Origin: Sinorhizobium terangae
Lineage (GTDB): Bacteria; Pseudomonadota; Alphaproteobacteria; Rhizobiales; Rhizobiaceae
DNA: 64,000 nucleotides
Direction: 5' to 3'
NCBI RefSeq assembly: GCF_009601505.1
Contig: NZ_WITC01000026.1
Coordinates: 62,001 to 126,000, forward strand
Shown: positions 22,817 through 31,796 of the stretch, piece by piece
How the letters are laid out: each line of letters starts with the position of its first letter
Numbering within the stretch: the stretch's first letter is position 1
Notes under the pieces: model-generated
Told to the model about the DNA's origin: nothing
Databases searched by the model: none
What the model saw: the letters and a program-made list of their open reading frames with translations, nothing else
Program-made: the position numbers and the translations under genes

Positions 22817-23899
22817 ATGAGGCGAGTTCTACTGTACGCGGCGTCGGTCGCGGCGTTATCTCTTTGCGCCCAAAACAGCTTTGCCCAATCCGGCAGCGTC
22901 GAAAAGGCAGTCGGCGGCTACAACTTCGATGAAGCGGCCAAGGAAGCGCCAGAAACGAAGAATTTCCATTCGGCCGACGGCCATCTGACTTTTGCCATCG
23001 TCACCCACACGGCCGGCAACGGCTTCTTCGATCCGGTCTATGTCGGGGCCAAGGTCGCCGGCAACATGATCGGCGCCAACATCCTGTTGCTCGGCTCCGA
23101 GTCGCCGGTGGACGATCCCGCCCGCGAAATCGAGATCCTGAACCAGATCGTGCAGGATCCGACGATCGACGGGATCATCATGACGACGCCGCAGGCCGGG
23201 GCCTATAACGACATCGTCAAGGCCGCCGAGGCCTCAGGCATTCCGGTCGCCACGACCAATTCCTTCGACGGCACGATCGTTAACCGCAGCAGCATCAGCC
23301 ATACCGGCCAGGACGCTTCGGCTGCCGCGATCGGCGGTGAGGCGCTGGCCAAATGCGTGCTCGACAGCGGCGCCACGTCCGGGTCGATTCTGCTGCCGTC
23401 GTCGACCGCGATGGGCAATATCGAGGTCAACAACCGCGTTACCGCCGCCTTCAACGCAATCGTCAAGACGCTGAAGGATGCCGGCAAGCTCGACACCTTC
23501 AAGGTCGATGCCGGTCCGGAGAACGTCGGCATCGATACAAACCCGAACGATCCGGTCAACGCGCTTGTGTCGCTTTTCGAGTCGCGCGGTGACGTGGTCG
23601 GCGCCTTTACCGCCAACAACGTCTTCACACCGCCGCTGGTCAAGGCCGTTGAACAGAAGGGGTGGACAAACAAGTTCTGCGCCTTTGGTTTCGACCTTGG
23701 TCCGGCCCAGCAGGAAGGCATCGCTGCCGGCAACCTGACCGGCTCGCTCGGGCAGCAACCGTTCCTGCAGGGCTTCTGGCCGGTGATGCAGCTTTACCTG
23801 CAGATCGACCGTGGCATCTCGGCCGCCAATCTCGACACACGCGCCCAGCTCGTGACGAAGGATACGGTCGCGAAGGTCGGCAAGCGCTTCGAGAACTGA
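22817..23899 (+). CDS. CUT2-type ABC transporter periplasmic substrate-binding protein
   Basis: A 360-aa secreted protein with signal peptide MRRVLLYAASVAALSLCAQNSFAQ. The mature part is a type-1 periplasmic binding protein of the RbsB/LacI fold: FAIVTHTAGNGFFDPVYVGAKVAG, DPTIDGIIMTTPQ, ASGIPVATTNSFDG and the later FDLGPAQQEGIAAGNLTGSLGQQPFLQG. The ATG follows AAGGGAGGA. It is the first gene of the operon with the fused permease and ATPase downstream. The ligand is presumably a pentose, polyol or similar small sugar; position next to aromatic genes leaves other ligands open. A palindromic repeat lies between it and the permease. Confidence 0.88.
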   Translation: MRRVLLYAASVAALSLCAQNSFAQSGSVEKAVGGYNFDEAAKEAPETKNFHSADGHLTFAIVTHTAGNGFFDPVYVGAKVAGNMIGANILLLGSESPVDDPAREIEILNQIVQDPTIDGIIMTTPQAGAYNDIVKAAEASGIPVATTNSFDGTIVNRSSISHTGQDASAAAIGGEALAKCVLDSGATSGSILLPSSTAMGNIEVNNRVTAAFNAIVKTLKDAGKLDTFKVDAGPENVGIDTNPNDPVNALVSLFESRGDVVGAFTANNVFTPPLVKAVEQKGWTNKFCAFGFDLGPAQQEGIAAGNLTGSLGQQPFLQGFWPVMQLYLQIDRGISAANLDTRAQLVTKDTVAKVGKRFEN

Positions 23900-23943
23900 G
23901 GCTGCACTGCATGTTTCCTCATCCGAACTAAAGGTAAAAACAT

Positions 23944-24005
23944 GCAGCGATTCAAAGTGCTACAGCCGCTTCTTTGCGCGTCTGATAAGGCGCGCGGCGC
24001 TGTAG
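23944..24005. repeat. Rhizobial-type intergenic palindromic repeat, copy 2
   Basis: Same element as at 13787-13846: GCAGCGATTCAAAGTGCTACAG at the left, an inner GCGCG...CGCGC stem, and CGCTGTAG closing the outer stem. It lies inside an operon, between the binding-protein stop and the permease start, where the RNA hairpin could protect the upstream message or damp permease expression. Confidence 0.7.
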
Positions 24006-24077
24006 GAGCATTTGTGCAATGGCGGGAGGGTGCGTCTCTCCCGCCTCCGTTGGCAAGGACCGACCGATAGGGACCCT

Positions 24078-26330
24078 ATGGCGCTCACGACGACGACATC
24101 GCTCGGCCGTGCACCACCGCAGCTTTTCGGCGGCTGGGAAGTTGGTCTCCTGATCTTCCTCGCCCTGCTCTATTTCGGTGGGGCGCTTGTCAATCCGGCC
24201 TTCTTCGGGTCGACAGGGGCCCTTCACGCGCTTTTGCGTGACACGTCCCGCGTCGGGATCATCGCGGTCGGAATGACCTTCGTCATCGCCAACAAGGATC
24301 TCGACCTGTCAGTCGGCTCGACCTACGGGCTGATCGCCGTGATTTTTGCCCGGCTCTTCGCGCCGAGCTTTCTTGATCTCGATATCGCAACGTCGGTGAT
24401 CCTCTGCGTGCTCCTCGGCACCCTGATCGGACTCGTCAACGGCACACTCGTCACGATCCTCAAGGTGCCGGCATTCATCGCCACATTGACGATGCTTTTC
24501 ATCGGCCGCGGCTTCGTGCTGGCACTGACGCACGGCCAGGCGATCTATTACTCAGGCAAAGCAAAGGATTACCCGCTCTTCTTCCACCTCGGTGAGAGCA
24601 ACGTCCTCGGCTTCAACAACCAGATCGTCATCTTCGCTGTTGTCGCCGTGGTCGGTGCGCTTGTGCTCGGCAAGACCCGCTGGGGCTACGAGACCTTCGC
24701 CACCGGCGGCAACGAACAGGCGGCGATCTATGCCGGCATCCCGACCAGTTGGGTGCGCATCCGGGCCTATCTGATCTCGTCGCTCTCGGCGACCCTTGCA
24801 GCACTGCTCTCGGCCGCTCAGGACAAGGGCGTGACGCCTCTCTACGGCGTTACCTGGGAGCTTACCGTCATCGCCTCCGTCATCATTGGCGGGGCGTCGA
24901 TCCTTGGTGGGCGCGGCCGCGTGATCGGCTCCTGCCTCGGCACCGCCGTGGTCGTGCTGATCGACAAAGTGCTGCGCGAGGGCTGGTCGATCACGCGAAC
25001 CGTCGTGATCGACGGCGAGAGCATCGCCGTCAATGCCCGATACACCTTGCCGGCGGGCGCTGTACTCGTGTTCCTCGGGCTCCTGCTCGTCATCGCCGTG
25101 CTGATCGAGCCTCATCTCATTCGTCGTCAGCTTGCTGGCCGGTTCTGGGCGTGGCTGCGCGGCCAGCCGCCGCCGCCGGCCTACGAGATCGGCGGCGTGG
25201 CATTGGAGGGCGTCCAGACCAAGGGAGCGATGGCGACCGACATTGAAGTGTCGGCGACGGCGTTCGGCCGCTTCTTCGCCCGCCGGGATGCGCTCGCCAT
25301 CATCCTGGCTGTGCTCCTGTGGCTGACGGGTGTTGCCTTGCGTCCCGACTACTGGTGGCACCTCTCCAATACTTTCGCAATCCTGCTCAATTATACCGAA
25401 CTGGCACTGATCACGGTCGGGCTCGTCTATGTCATCGCCGCCGGCGACATCGATCTTTCGGTCGGCGCGGTGCTCGCGCTCGCCGGCAGCACGGCGGCCT
25501 ATTTCCTGAAGGTGCTCGGCGCCGATCCCGTCACCGCCGTGACGATGGGTCTTCTAGCGGGTATGGCGGCCGGCCTCGTCAATGCCGTCGTTACCGTCGG
25601 TTTCAAGCTGCCGGCCTTCATCGCCACGCTCGGCATGTTCTACATCGCCCGCGGCCTCGCCGCCTGGTTCGTCGCCGGCCAGCAGTTGACGGGCTGGCCC
25701 GAGGGCTACAACCTGCTGGGCCGCAAGGTAAACGACATTCTCCTCCACATGCGGATCGTGCTGCCGGAAGGGTTGTTGCGCGCAATCGCCCAGGTCGTGA
25801 GCGTGCAAACGATCTGGATGCTCCTCGTCGCGCTCGTCGCCGGCGTCGTCCTTGCCTACACACCGTTCGGCCAGAAGGTTTATGCCACCGGCGGCAACAT
25901 CCGCGCCGCCGCCTATGCCGGCATCAACACCAATCGGGTGCGCTTCCTTTCGCTTCTTCTGGCCGCTCTCTGCGCGACCATGGCCGGGATCATCAACGTC
26001 GCCTATTTCCGCAGCTTCAACCCGGTCGCCGGCCAGTTCCGTGAGCTCGATGCGATCGCCGCGGTCATCATCGGTGGCGGTTCGATCTTCGGGGGCTACG
26101 GCACGATGATCGGCGCGCTCGCCGGCGCGGCCGTGATCACGCTCGTGCGGGCGCTGTTGCAACTGAATGTGCAGGGCTTCAGCATGCCGCAGCATTGGAT
26201 CAACGTCTTCATTGGCGGCATCCTGATCATCGCGGTGCTGGTCGACATCTGGGTCCGCCAGGCCAACCTGTTTGGCCGCTTGCGCGAGCGCATGGCGCGC
26301 CAGCGAGCGCCGGAGACCAGCCATGCCTGA
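24078..26330 (+). CDS. Fused double CUT2-type ABC permease (two RbsC-like domains)
   Basis: A 750-aa protein made of two complete RbsC-like permease domains, about residues 20-345 and 405-740, joined by a linker (GQPPPPAYEIGG region). Both halves repeat the same landmarks: DLDLSVGSTYG / DIDLSVGAVLA, VPAFIATLTMLFIGRG / LPAFIATLGMFYIARG, GGNEQAAIYAGI / GGNIRAAAYAGI, and VIIGGASILGGRG / VIIGGGSIFGGYG. Each has about eight to ten hydrophobic helices. CUT2 systems normally use one permease as a homodimer. ATG 24078 follows AGGGA; the ORF overlaps the ATPase start by 8 bp. The reading frame is continuous with no stop or frameshift, so the fusion seems genuine. Confidence 0.88.
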   Translation: MALTTTTSLGRAPPQLFGGWEVGLLIFLALLYFGGALVNPAFFGSTGALHALLRDTSRVGIIAVGMTFVIANKDLDLSVGSTYGLIAVIFARLFAPSFLDLDIATSVILCVLLGTLIGLVNGTLVTILKVPAFIATLTMLFIGRGFVLALTHGQAIYYSGKAKDYPLFFHLGESNVLGFNNQIVIFAVVAVVGALVLGKTRWGYETFATGGNEQAAIYAGIPTSWVRIRAYLISSLSATLAALLSAAQDKGVTPLYGVTWELTVIASVIIGGASILGGRGRVIGSCLGTAVVVLIDKVLREGWSITRTVVIDGESIAVNARYTLPAGAVLVFLGLLLVIAVLIEPHLIRRQLAGRFWAWLRGQPPPPAYEIGGVALEGVQTKGAMATDIEVSATAFGRFFARRDALAIILAVLLWLTGVALRPDYWWHLSNTFAILLNYTELALITVGLVYVIAAGDIDLSVGAVLALAGSTAAYFLKVLGADPVTAVTMGLLAGMAAGLVNAVVTVGFKLPAFIATLGMFYIARGLAAWFVAGQQLTGWPEGYNLLGRKVNDILLHMRIVLPEGLLRAIAQVVSVQTIWMLLVALVAGVVLAYTPFGQKVYATGGNIRAAAYAGINTNRVRFLSLLLAALCATMAGIINVAYFRSFNPVAGQFRELDAIAAVIIGGGSIFGGYGTMIGALAGAAVITLVRALLQLNVQGFSMPQHWINVFIGGILIIAVLVDIWVRQANLFGRLRERMARQRAPETSHA

Positions 26331-27105
26331 TACCCCCAGAAGTCCTCCGCTCGTAGAGATGCGCGGCATCGAAAAGGCCTTCGGTGCGGTGCAGGCGCTC
26401 CGCAGCGTCGATCTCGTGCTCTACCCGGGCGAAATCCTCGGCCTCGTCGGCGACAACTCGGCCGGCAAGTCGACGCTGATGAAGATCCTGACCGGCGCCT
26501 ATCAACGTGACGCGGGCGAGATTCTCGTTGCCGGCGAGCAGGTCTATTTCAAGAGCCCGCATGAAAGCCGCGCGGCGGGCATCGAGATGATCTACCAGGA
26601 CTTCGCCCTTTGCGGAAACATGGACGTCGGCCAGAATATCTTTCTCGGTCGCTGGCCGCGGCGTGGGCTCTTCGTCGACCGGCGGCGCATGTATGCGGAA
26701 GCCGACAGCGTGTTAAAGCGCCTCAAGGTGGACGTGAACTCGGTCTATCAGAAGGTCGAGAGCCTGTCGGGTGGCCGCCAGCAATCGGTGGCGATCGCCC
26801 GAGCGATCTCGTTCGAGCCGCGCGTGGTGATCCTCGACGAACCGACAGCCAACCTCTCGGTGATGGCGACCGAGCGGCTGCTTGAGACCATGCTCGAACT
26901 GAAGCGGCAGGGTGTCGCCCAGATCATCATCTCCCACCGCCTCGTCGACATTTTCGCCGTCGGCGATCGCGTCATGGTGCTGAAGCGCGGCGAATATGTC
27001 GGCGACCGCTACATCAAGAACACCGACGAGCACGAGGTGCTGGAGATCATCGTTTCGGGGACGCGCGAGCAGGCGATCACGGCTGATCGGGCAAGAAACG
27101 CCTGA
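26323..27105 (+). CDS. CUT2-type ABC transporter ATPase, single domain (FrcA-like)
   Basis: A 260-aa ABC ATPase with Walker A GDNSAGKST (about 41-49), signature LSGGRQQSVAIARA (about 147) and Walker B VVILDEPTANLSV (about 168), then switch His in IIISHRL. RbsA/XylG proteins carry two such domains; this is the short type seen in the rhizobial fructose system FrcA. It is the last gene of the operon, overlapping the fused permease by ATGCCTGA. Two copies of it would pair with one double permease. Confidence 0.9.
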   Translation: MPDTPRSPPLVEMRGIEKAFGAVQALRSVDLVLYPGEILGLVGDNSAGKSTLMKILTGAYQRDAGEILVAGEQVYFKSPHESRAAGIEMIYQDFALCGNMDVGQNIFLGRWPRRGLFVDRRRMYAEADSVLKRLKVDVNSVYQKVESLSGGRQQSVAIARAISFEPRVVILDEPTANLSVMATERLLETMLELKRQGVAQIIISHRLVDIFAVGDRVMVLKRGEYVGDRYIKNTDEHEVLEIIVSGTREQAITADRARNA

Positions 27106-27118
27106 ATGCTCATCGACG

Positions 27119-28123
27119 TCATGGCCTCGATTCCCGCGTCAGGAAATGGAGATTGCCGGCGAGTTCGGAGACGACAAGCCGCCGCTCGTCCCAGACAAGG
27201 ACCGCCACCGGTCGTGTCAGGCCCTCGAGAACGGTCTGCCGGGTGCCCGTCGTCTTATCGAGTTTGAGCAATCGGCCGCTGCCCTTCAGAAAACCTTCCT
27301 TCTGCTCATAGCGGCCATGTTCGAGGACGAGCATGCCGCCATCCGTCTCGAAGGCGATCGCCACCGGCGCGTTCAGGCCCTCGATATCGACCCTCGGCGA
27401 CGCTGCTCCGCCTGTCTCTGGAGCTGACACGACCTTTCCCGCGCCGTCGAGGAAGGGAAATCCACCGAACAGCGCGACATGAATGCGCCCGTCGCGAAGG
27501 GCGATGCCGGTCGGCACCGCATCGACTTCGTAGCTCTCGTCCGTGAACTCCGTCGGCGAAAGTTGCTGCAATGCCGTCGTTTCCTGCTTCAGGCGGCGAA
27601 AGGTCATGAGCGTTTGCTTGCGACCATCCGCCTGCATGCGTTCGACACTGTTTCGCGCCGAGTCGATGACGTAATAGGTTCCATTCACGACGGCGAAGTC
27701 GAAAGGGTTCCAGAAATCGCTGCTGATAACGCGGGTGTTGCCGTCGTCACCGATCGCCACCAGGGCATGGTCAAGCGGGCCTTCGCCGGCATCGACCGGC
27801 GTCCACCCTTGAGCCACGACAAGAGCATCGCCAACGCGCACGACGCGGTAGGGGCCGGTCGGGTCGCCGATCACGTCGAGGCCGTGAGGAAAAGCCGGAC
27901 CGAAGGCGACAAGCTCACCATTGGCCTCGCGCCGCTGGAGCCGGCCACTGGCAAGATCGGTGACGAGCAGTGTCTCCCCGTCGCGCGAAAGGCCGGAAAA
28001 AGCCGCGCCCGGTTTGCTGACGGTTTCCAGCCTATAGCCGGGGGCGACCACGGGATCGGCGGCGGCCCCGGCTGCGAGGAACAGAAGACCGGTCGCCGTG
28101 ATCAGGGTTCGGAGCGAACGCAT
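27119..28123 (-). CDS. Secreted beta-propeller-like protein (ScyD/ScyE or SMP-30-like)
   Basis: A 334-aa protein with signal peptide MRSLRTLITATGLLFLAAGAAADP and then repeated blades: FSGLSRDGETLLVTDLASGRL, FPHGLDVIGDPTGPYRVVRVGDAL, WNPFDFAVVNGTYYVIDSARNSVERM, LNAPVAIAFETDGGMLVLEHG and LTRPVAVLVWDERRLVVSELAGNL. Spacing of about 50 residues suggests a six-bladed propeller. The family name ScyD/ScyE describes a fold and not necessarily a function. It overlaps the FGE-like gene by 22 bp and ends the CUT1 operon, so it probably acts in the periplasm on, or in sensing of, the imported substrate. Confidence 0.72.
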   Translation of the reverse strand: MRSLRTLITATGLLFLAAGAAADPVVAPGYRLETVSKPGAAFSGLSRDGETLLVTDLASGRLQRREANGELVAFGPAFPHGLDVIGDPTGPYRVVRVGDALVVAQGWTPVDAGEGPLDHALVAIGDDGNTRVISSDFWNPFDFAVVNGTYYVIDSARNSVERMQADGRKQTLMTFRRLKQETTALQQLSPTEFTDESYEVDAVPTGIALRDGRIHVALFGGFPFLDGAGKVVSAPETGGAASPRVDIEGLNAPVAIAFETDGGMLVLEHGRYEQKEGFLKGSGRLLKLDKTTGTRQTVLEGLTRPVAVLVWDERRLVVSELAGNLHFLTRESRP

Positions 28124-28863
28124 CGGAAGCCGCCATTGGCTGCAAATCGGAATTCCGGATCATAGGCGAGGCGATAGGTCGTGGTAAGGTGGCTCGGATC
28201 GCTGTTCCAGGAGCCGCCGCGAAGTACGCGGTATTGCCCGGCGCTCTCTCCCGAGGCATTGCCCTCGTAAGGTGCGTAGATGTCGCTCGTCCACTCCCAG
28301 ACATTGCCGACGAGATTGAGGACGCCTTCTTCGCTTGCACCATCGGTAAAGGCATCCGCCGGCGCCGTCATCGGATAGCCGTCGCGCGCGTCGCCGGAAC
28401 AGCAGTCGTCGGTGCCAAAATTCGCCGGCACCACGTTACCATGCTCGCCCCACGGAAACGCCGCTCCGTTTGCCCCCCGCGCGGCTCTCTCATATTGCCG
28501 CTCCGACGGCAAAGATAGGCCGTAGTGACGGCAGAAGGCTGTCGCGTCTCCCCAACTCACGCCGACCACCGGCCTGTCATCCAGCCCGAGCGCGGGGTGA
28601 TTGGCGTAGAAGGCCGAGCGATGACCGGTTTCCTCGACGAAGCGGCGATATTGGCGATTGGTGATCTCCGTGCGGTTGATGGCGAAGGCCTGTCCGTCGA
28701 GCACGCGGCGCGGCCGCTCGTTCTCGGGACCATCGTCGCGACCGAACACAAACGGACCGGCGGGAATGCCGATCAGCGGATTGCCGGCGATCGGTCCGGC
28801 ATCGGCGGCAGCCGCGTGAGGTGTGAAAGCAAGGAGGAGTGCCGCGGCGCAAAGATCAGACAT
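28102..28863 (-). CDS. Secreted FGE-sulfatase-fold protein without the catalytic cysteines
   Basis: A 253-aa protein with a signal peptide (MSDLCAAALLLAFTPHAAAADA) and a complete sulfatase-modifying-factor fold: IPAGPFVFGRDDGPENERPRR, FAINRTEITNRQYRRFVEETGH, PVVGVSWGDATAFCRHYGL, LPSERQYERAARG, NLVGNVWEWTSD, YRVLRGGSWN and GFRCV. In true formylglycine-generating enzymes the segment after GGSW holds two cysteines; here it reads NSDPSHLTTTYRLAY, so the redox/copper site is missing. It is translationally coupled to the ATPase (ATGTCTGA overlap). A non-enzymatic or other oxidoreductive role outside the cytoplasm is possible; no sulfatase gene is nearby. Confidence 0.78.
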   Translation of the reverse strand: MSDLCAAALLLAFTPHAAAADAGPIAGNPLIGIPAGPFVFGRDDGPENERPRRVLDGQAFAINRTEITNRQYRRFVEETGHRSAFYANHPALGLDDRPVVGVSWGDATAFCRHYGLSLPSERQYERAARGANGAAFPWGEHGNVVPANFGTDDCCSGDARDGYPMTAPADAFTDGASEEGVLNLVGNVWEWTSDIYAPYEGNASGESAGQYRVLRGGSWNSDPSHLTTTYRLAYDPEFRFAANGGFRCVRSEP

Positions 28864-29917
28864 CGACACGGGCTTGTGTCTCCCCGTCGAACAGAAACAC
28901 CCGATCCGCCGCGACCTTGACGCCGATCCGCTGGTCGATCTGGCCGGCAAAATTCTTGTCGGCCCGAAGCGTCATGAGTTTTGCGCCGAGCCGCAGGCTG
29001 ACGAGGGTACTGTCGCCGGTGAGTTCGACAGAGTAGATCGGCGCAACCAGATTGACGTCGGGATCGTCGGCGCGAGCGGCATGGACGTCCTCCGCGCGGA
29101 CGCCGAGAACGGCGCGCGCAAGGCTCACGCGGCCGAGCCCCCCGACCCTCAGACCAGCACTCACAAAAACGCCGTCCCGTACCTCCCCCGGGATGAGGTT
29201 CATCGAAGGCGAGCCGATAAAACCGGCAACGAAAAGCGTGCGCGGATCGTTGTAGATTTCCCTCGGCGTCCCAAGCTGCTCGATCACGCCCTTGTTCATA
29301 ACGGCGACGCGGTCGGCGAGCGTCATCGCCTCTATCTGGTCATGGGTGACATAGATCGTCGTGACCTTGAGTTCATGCTGAAGATGCTTCAGCTCCGAAC
29401 GCATCTGGGTGCGGAGCTTGGCATCGAGATTGGAAAGCGGCTCGTCCATCAGGAAGACGCGCGGCGTGCGCACGATCGCACGGGCAAGCGCCACGCGCTG
29501 CCGCTGGCCGCCGGAAAGCTCCTTGGGAAGACGGGACAACAGCGTGTCGAGCTCGACACGCCGTGCCACCTCGACAATCCGCTGCTTGCTTTCGGCCGGC
29601 GGAACTTTGCGGATTTTCAGCGGATAGCCGATATTCTGCTCGACGGTCAGGTGCGGATAGAGCGCATAGGACTGGAACACCATCGCCACGTCACGATACT
29701 TGGGCAGCACGCCGTTGATGCGGTCGGCGTCGATGTAGATGTCGCCCGACGTCGCCTCCTCGAGCCCCGCGACCATGCGCATGGTCGTCGTCTTGCCGCA
29801 GCCGGAAGGACCGAGCAGGACGAGGAACTCCCTGTCCCTGATCTCGAGGTTAAAATCCGTGATTGCAACGAACTCGCCGAACTTCTTCGAGACGTTCTTG
29901 AAGGTGACCGACGCCAT
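28856..29917 (-). CDS. CUT1-type ABC transporter ATPase (UgpC/MsmK-like)
   Basis: A 353-aa ATPase: Walker A GPSGCGKTT (about 36), Q-loop VFQSYALYPHLTV, signature LSGGQRQRVALARA (about 134), Walker B FLMDEPLSNLDAKLR, switch VTHDQIEAMTLADR. A C-terminal MOI/TOBE regulatory domain begins near residue 240 (FIGSPSMNLIPG). It energises import by the permeases at 29921 and 30793. The stop overlaps the FGE-like start. Related to the ATPase at 47199, but each is tied to its own operon. Confidence 0.92.
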   Translation of the reverse strand: MASVTFKNVSKKFGEFVAITDFNLEIRDREFLVLLGPSGCGKTTTMRMVAGLEEATSGDIYIDADRINGVLPKYRDVAMVFQSYALYPHLTVEQNIGYPLKIRKVPPAESKQRIVEVARRVELDTLLSRLPKELSGGQRQRVALARAIVRTPRVFLMDEPLSNLDAKLRTQMRSELKHLQHELKVTTIYVTHDQIEAMTLADRVAVMNKGVIEQLGTPREIYNDPRTLFVAGFIGSPSMNLIPGEVRDGVFVSAGLRVGGLGRVSLARAVLGVRAEDVHAARADDPDVNLVAPIYSVELTGDSTLVSLRLGAKLMTLRADKNFAGQIDQRIGVKVAADRVFLFDGETQARVDV

Positions 29918-29920
29918 GGC

Positions 29921-30787
29921 TCAACCCTTGACAGCCCCAAGGGAGAGCCCCCGGACAAGATGCTTTTGGACGATGAAGGCGAAGATGACGATCGGCACGC
30001 AGGCCATGAAACCGGCGGCGCTGATCTCGCCCCAATAGGTGTTGTACTGTGTCACCCGCCCGGCAATGCCGATCGGCAGCGTCTGCGACTGCTCGGTCAG
30101 TGTAATGATGAGGGACAGCAGGAACTCGTTCCATGAAATGATCAGGCAGAAGATGGCGGTCGCGGCAAGCCCCGGCCGGGCAAGCGGCAAGGCCACATGG
30201 AGGAAGGCGCCCCAGCGGGTGTCGCCGTCGACGACCGCGGCCTCCTCCAGTTCGACCGGGAGGTCCTGGAAATAGCTCTTCATCATCCAGGTCGCAAACG
30301 GCAGGTTGAAGGCGGTGTAGGCGATCACGAGCGCCGACTTCGTGTTCAGCATGTCGAAGTAGTTGAAGAACAGGTAGAGCGGAATGATGCTGACGATCGG
30401 CGGCATCATGCGTGTCGAAAGAATCCAGAACGAGATCTGCTTGCGCCACTGCCACGGATAATTGAACCGCGCCAGGGCATAACCCGCCATGGTGCCGAAA
30501 ACCACCGAGACGATCGTCGTCCCGACCGCGACGAGGAAGCTGTTCAGCGCGTAGCGCAGGAAAGGACGCTGGATGAAGGCCTCGTTGTAATGCTTCAACG
30601 TCGGGTTGCGCGGCAGCCATTCCGGTGGCACGGCGAAAATGTCGATGTCGAACTTGAAGGAATTGGCGGCGATCCAATAGATCGGGAAGAGCGTCAGGAT
30701 CAATGCGACCACGATCGCGAGATAGGCCGTGAGACGCGTGAGCACCTCTCTCGTACGGCTGCGTCTATGGAGGGTTCTCGTCGCCAT
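29921..30787 (-). CDS. CUT1-type ABC permease (MalG-like)
   Basis: A 288-aa inner-membrane permease with six hydrophobic segments, beginning MATRTLHRRSRTREVLTRL. The EAA loop reads ELEEAAVVDGDTRWGAFLHVALPLARPG (about 195-222), and the C-terminal GLSLGAVKG is the usual MalG-family ending. It lies 5 bp after the MalF-like gene and just upstream of the ATPase. A longer same-frame extension overlaps the previous gene and is not coding. Confidence 0.9.
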   Translation of the reverse strand: MATRTLHRRSRTREVLTRLTAYLAIVVALILTLFPIYWIAANSFKFDIDIFAVPPEWLPRNPTLKHYNEAFIQRPFLRYALNSFLVAVGTTIVSVVFGTMAGYALARFNYPWQWRKQISFWILSTRMMPPIVSIIPLYLFFNYFDMLNTKSALVIAYTAFNLPFATWMMKSYFQDLPVELEEAAVVDGDTRWGAFLHVALPLARPGLAATAIFCLIISWNEFLLSLIITLTEQSQTLPIGIAGRVTQYNTYWGEISAAGFMACVPIVIFAFIVQKHLVRGLSLGAVKG

Positions 30788-30792
30788 CGTCT

Positions 30793-31716
30793 TCAATCCG
30801 CCAGCCGCATTCGTTTCATGAACCAGGTGCTGAGAACGATCGTCACGAACAGCACGAACAGCGATATCGCGGCCGCATAGCCGGGGTCGGCGAAACGGTA
30901 AGCGACCTGATAGATGTAAAGACTCAGCACCTTGGTGCGATCGGCCGGACCTCCACCGGTCAGGATGAAGACCAGGTCGAAGAGGCGCAGCGCATCCATG
31001 ACCCGCAGCAGCAGCGCGATGGCGATCACCGGCTTCAGGAAGGGAAGCGTCAGGTCCCAGAACTGTCGCCAGGACGAAGCGCCGTCGAGCGCGGCCGCCT
31101 CGTAGGGCTCCACCGGCAGGCTCGCCAGGCCCGCGAGCATCAGGAGAAATATGAACGGAGTCCACTGCCAGACGTCGGCAACAATGATCGAGAACATCGC
31201 GAGGTTCACGTCGCCCGCCCATGCCTGCAAGGGAAGACCGAGGCGGTACATGATTTCGTTCAGTACGCCGAATTGCGGCTCGTAGATCAGCTTCCAGGTG
31301 ATGGCGACCGCAATCGGCGGCAGCATCATCGGGATCATCAGCACGGTTTTCAGAAACGTCAGCCGGCGGATGAACTTGTCGAGTAGCAGGGCGAGGCCGA
31401 GGCCGAGCAGAAATTCGACCGTGACTGCCACCACGGTAAAGACGATGGTGTTGCGGAGCGCGACATGAAACTGCGCGTCCGAAAGCAGCCGTGCAAAATT
31501 GCCCGTACCGACGAACTCCCACGGCAGATCGGGGTTCGGGCTGATCCTGTGAACCGCCGCATAGAACATGTAGAGGCTCGGGAAGATCGTCAGCGCCAGC
31601 AATATCGAAACTGTCGGCGCAAGCATCAGGTAGCGCAGATGGCGCTCTGCCCACCGCTCCAGCCCGCCACCTGGTTGAGACTGTGCGGTCAATGTGCCGT
31701 CCGCGGATTTCAACAT
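30793..31716 (-). CDS. CUT1-type ABC permease (MalF-like)
   Basis: A 307-aa permease starting MLKSADGTLTAQSQ with a GGAGA site, followed by an N-terminal helix (LAPTVSILLALTIFPSLYMFY) and five more. The EAA loop is PYEAAALDGASSWRQFWDLTLPFLKP (about 205-230). Pairs with the permease at 29921 to form the channel. It follows the binding-protein gene by 80 bp. Confidence 0.9.
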   Translation of the reverse strand: MLKSADGTLTAQSQPGGGLERWAERHLRYLMLAPTVSILLALTIFPSLYMFYAAVHRISPNPDLPWEFVGTGNFARLLSDAQFHVALRNTIVFTVVAVTVEFLLGLGLALLLDKFIRRLTFLKTVLMIPMMLPPIAVAITWKLIYEPQFGVLNEIMYRLGLPLQAWAGDVNLAMFSIIVADVWQWTPFIFLLMLAGLASLPVEPYEAAALDGASSWRQFWDLTLPFLKPVIAIALLLRVMDALRLFDLVFILTGGGPADRTKVLSLYIYQVAYRFADPGYAAAISLFVLFVTIVLSTWFMKRMRLAD

Positions 31717-31796
31717 CCGTCTCTCCTGCAGACCTCTTATCGACCTCGAATCCCGACGCGAACGGGGCCCGAAAGCCCCGCTCGTGAGAACTCCGG

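Noticed and set aside
29850-31654. Long minus-strand extensions upstream of the MalG-like permease
   Set aside because: The upstream part is the MalF-like gene in another frame; the permease text starts at MATRTLHRR (30787).
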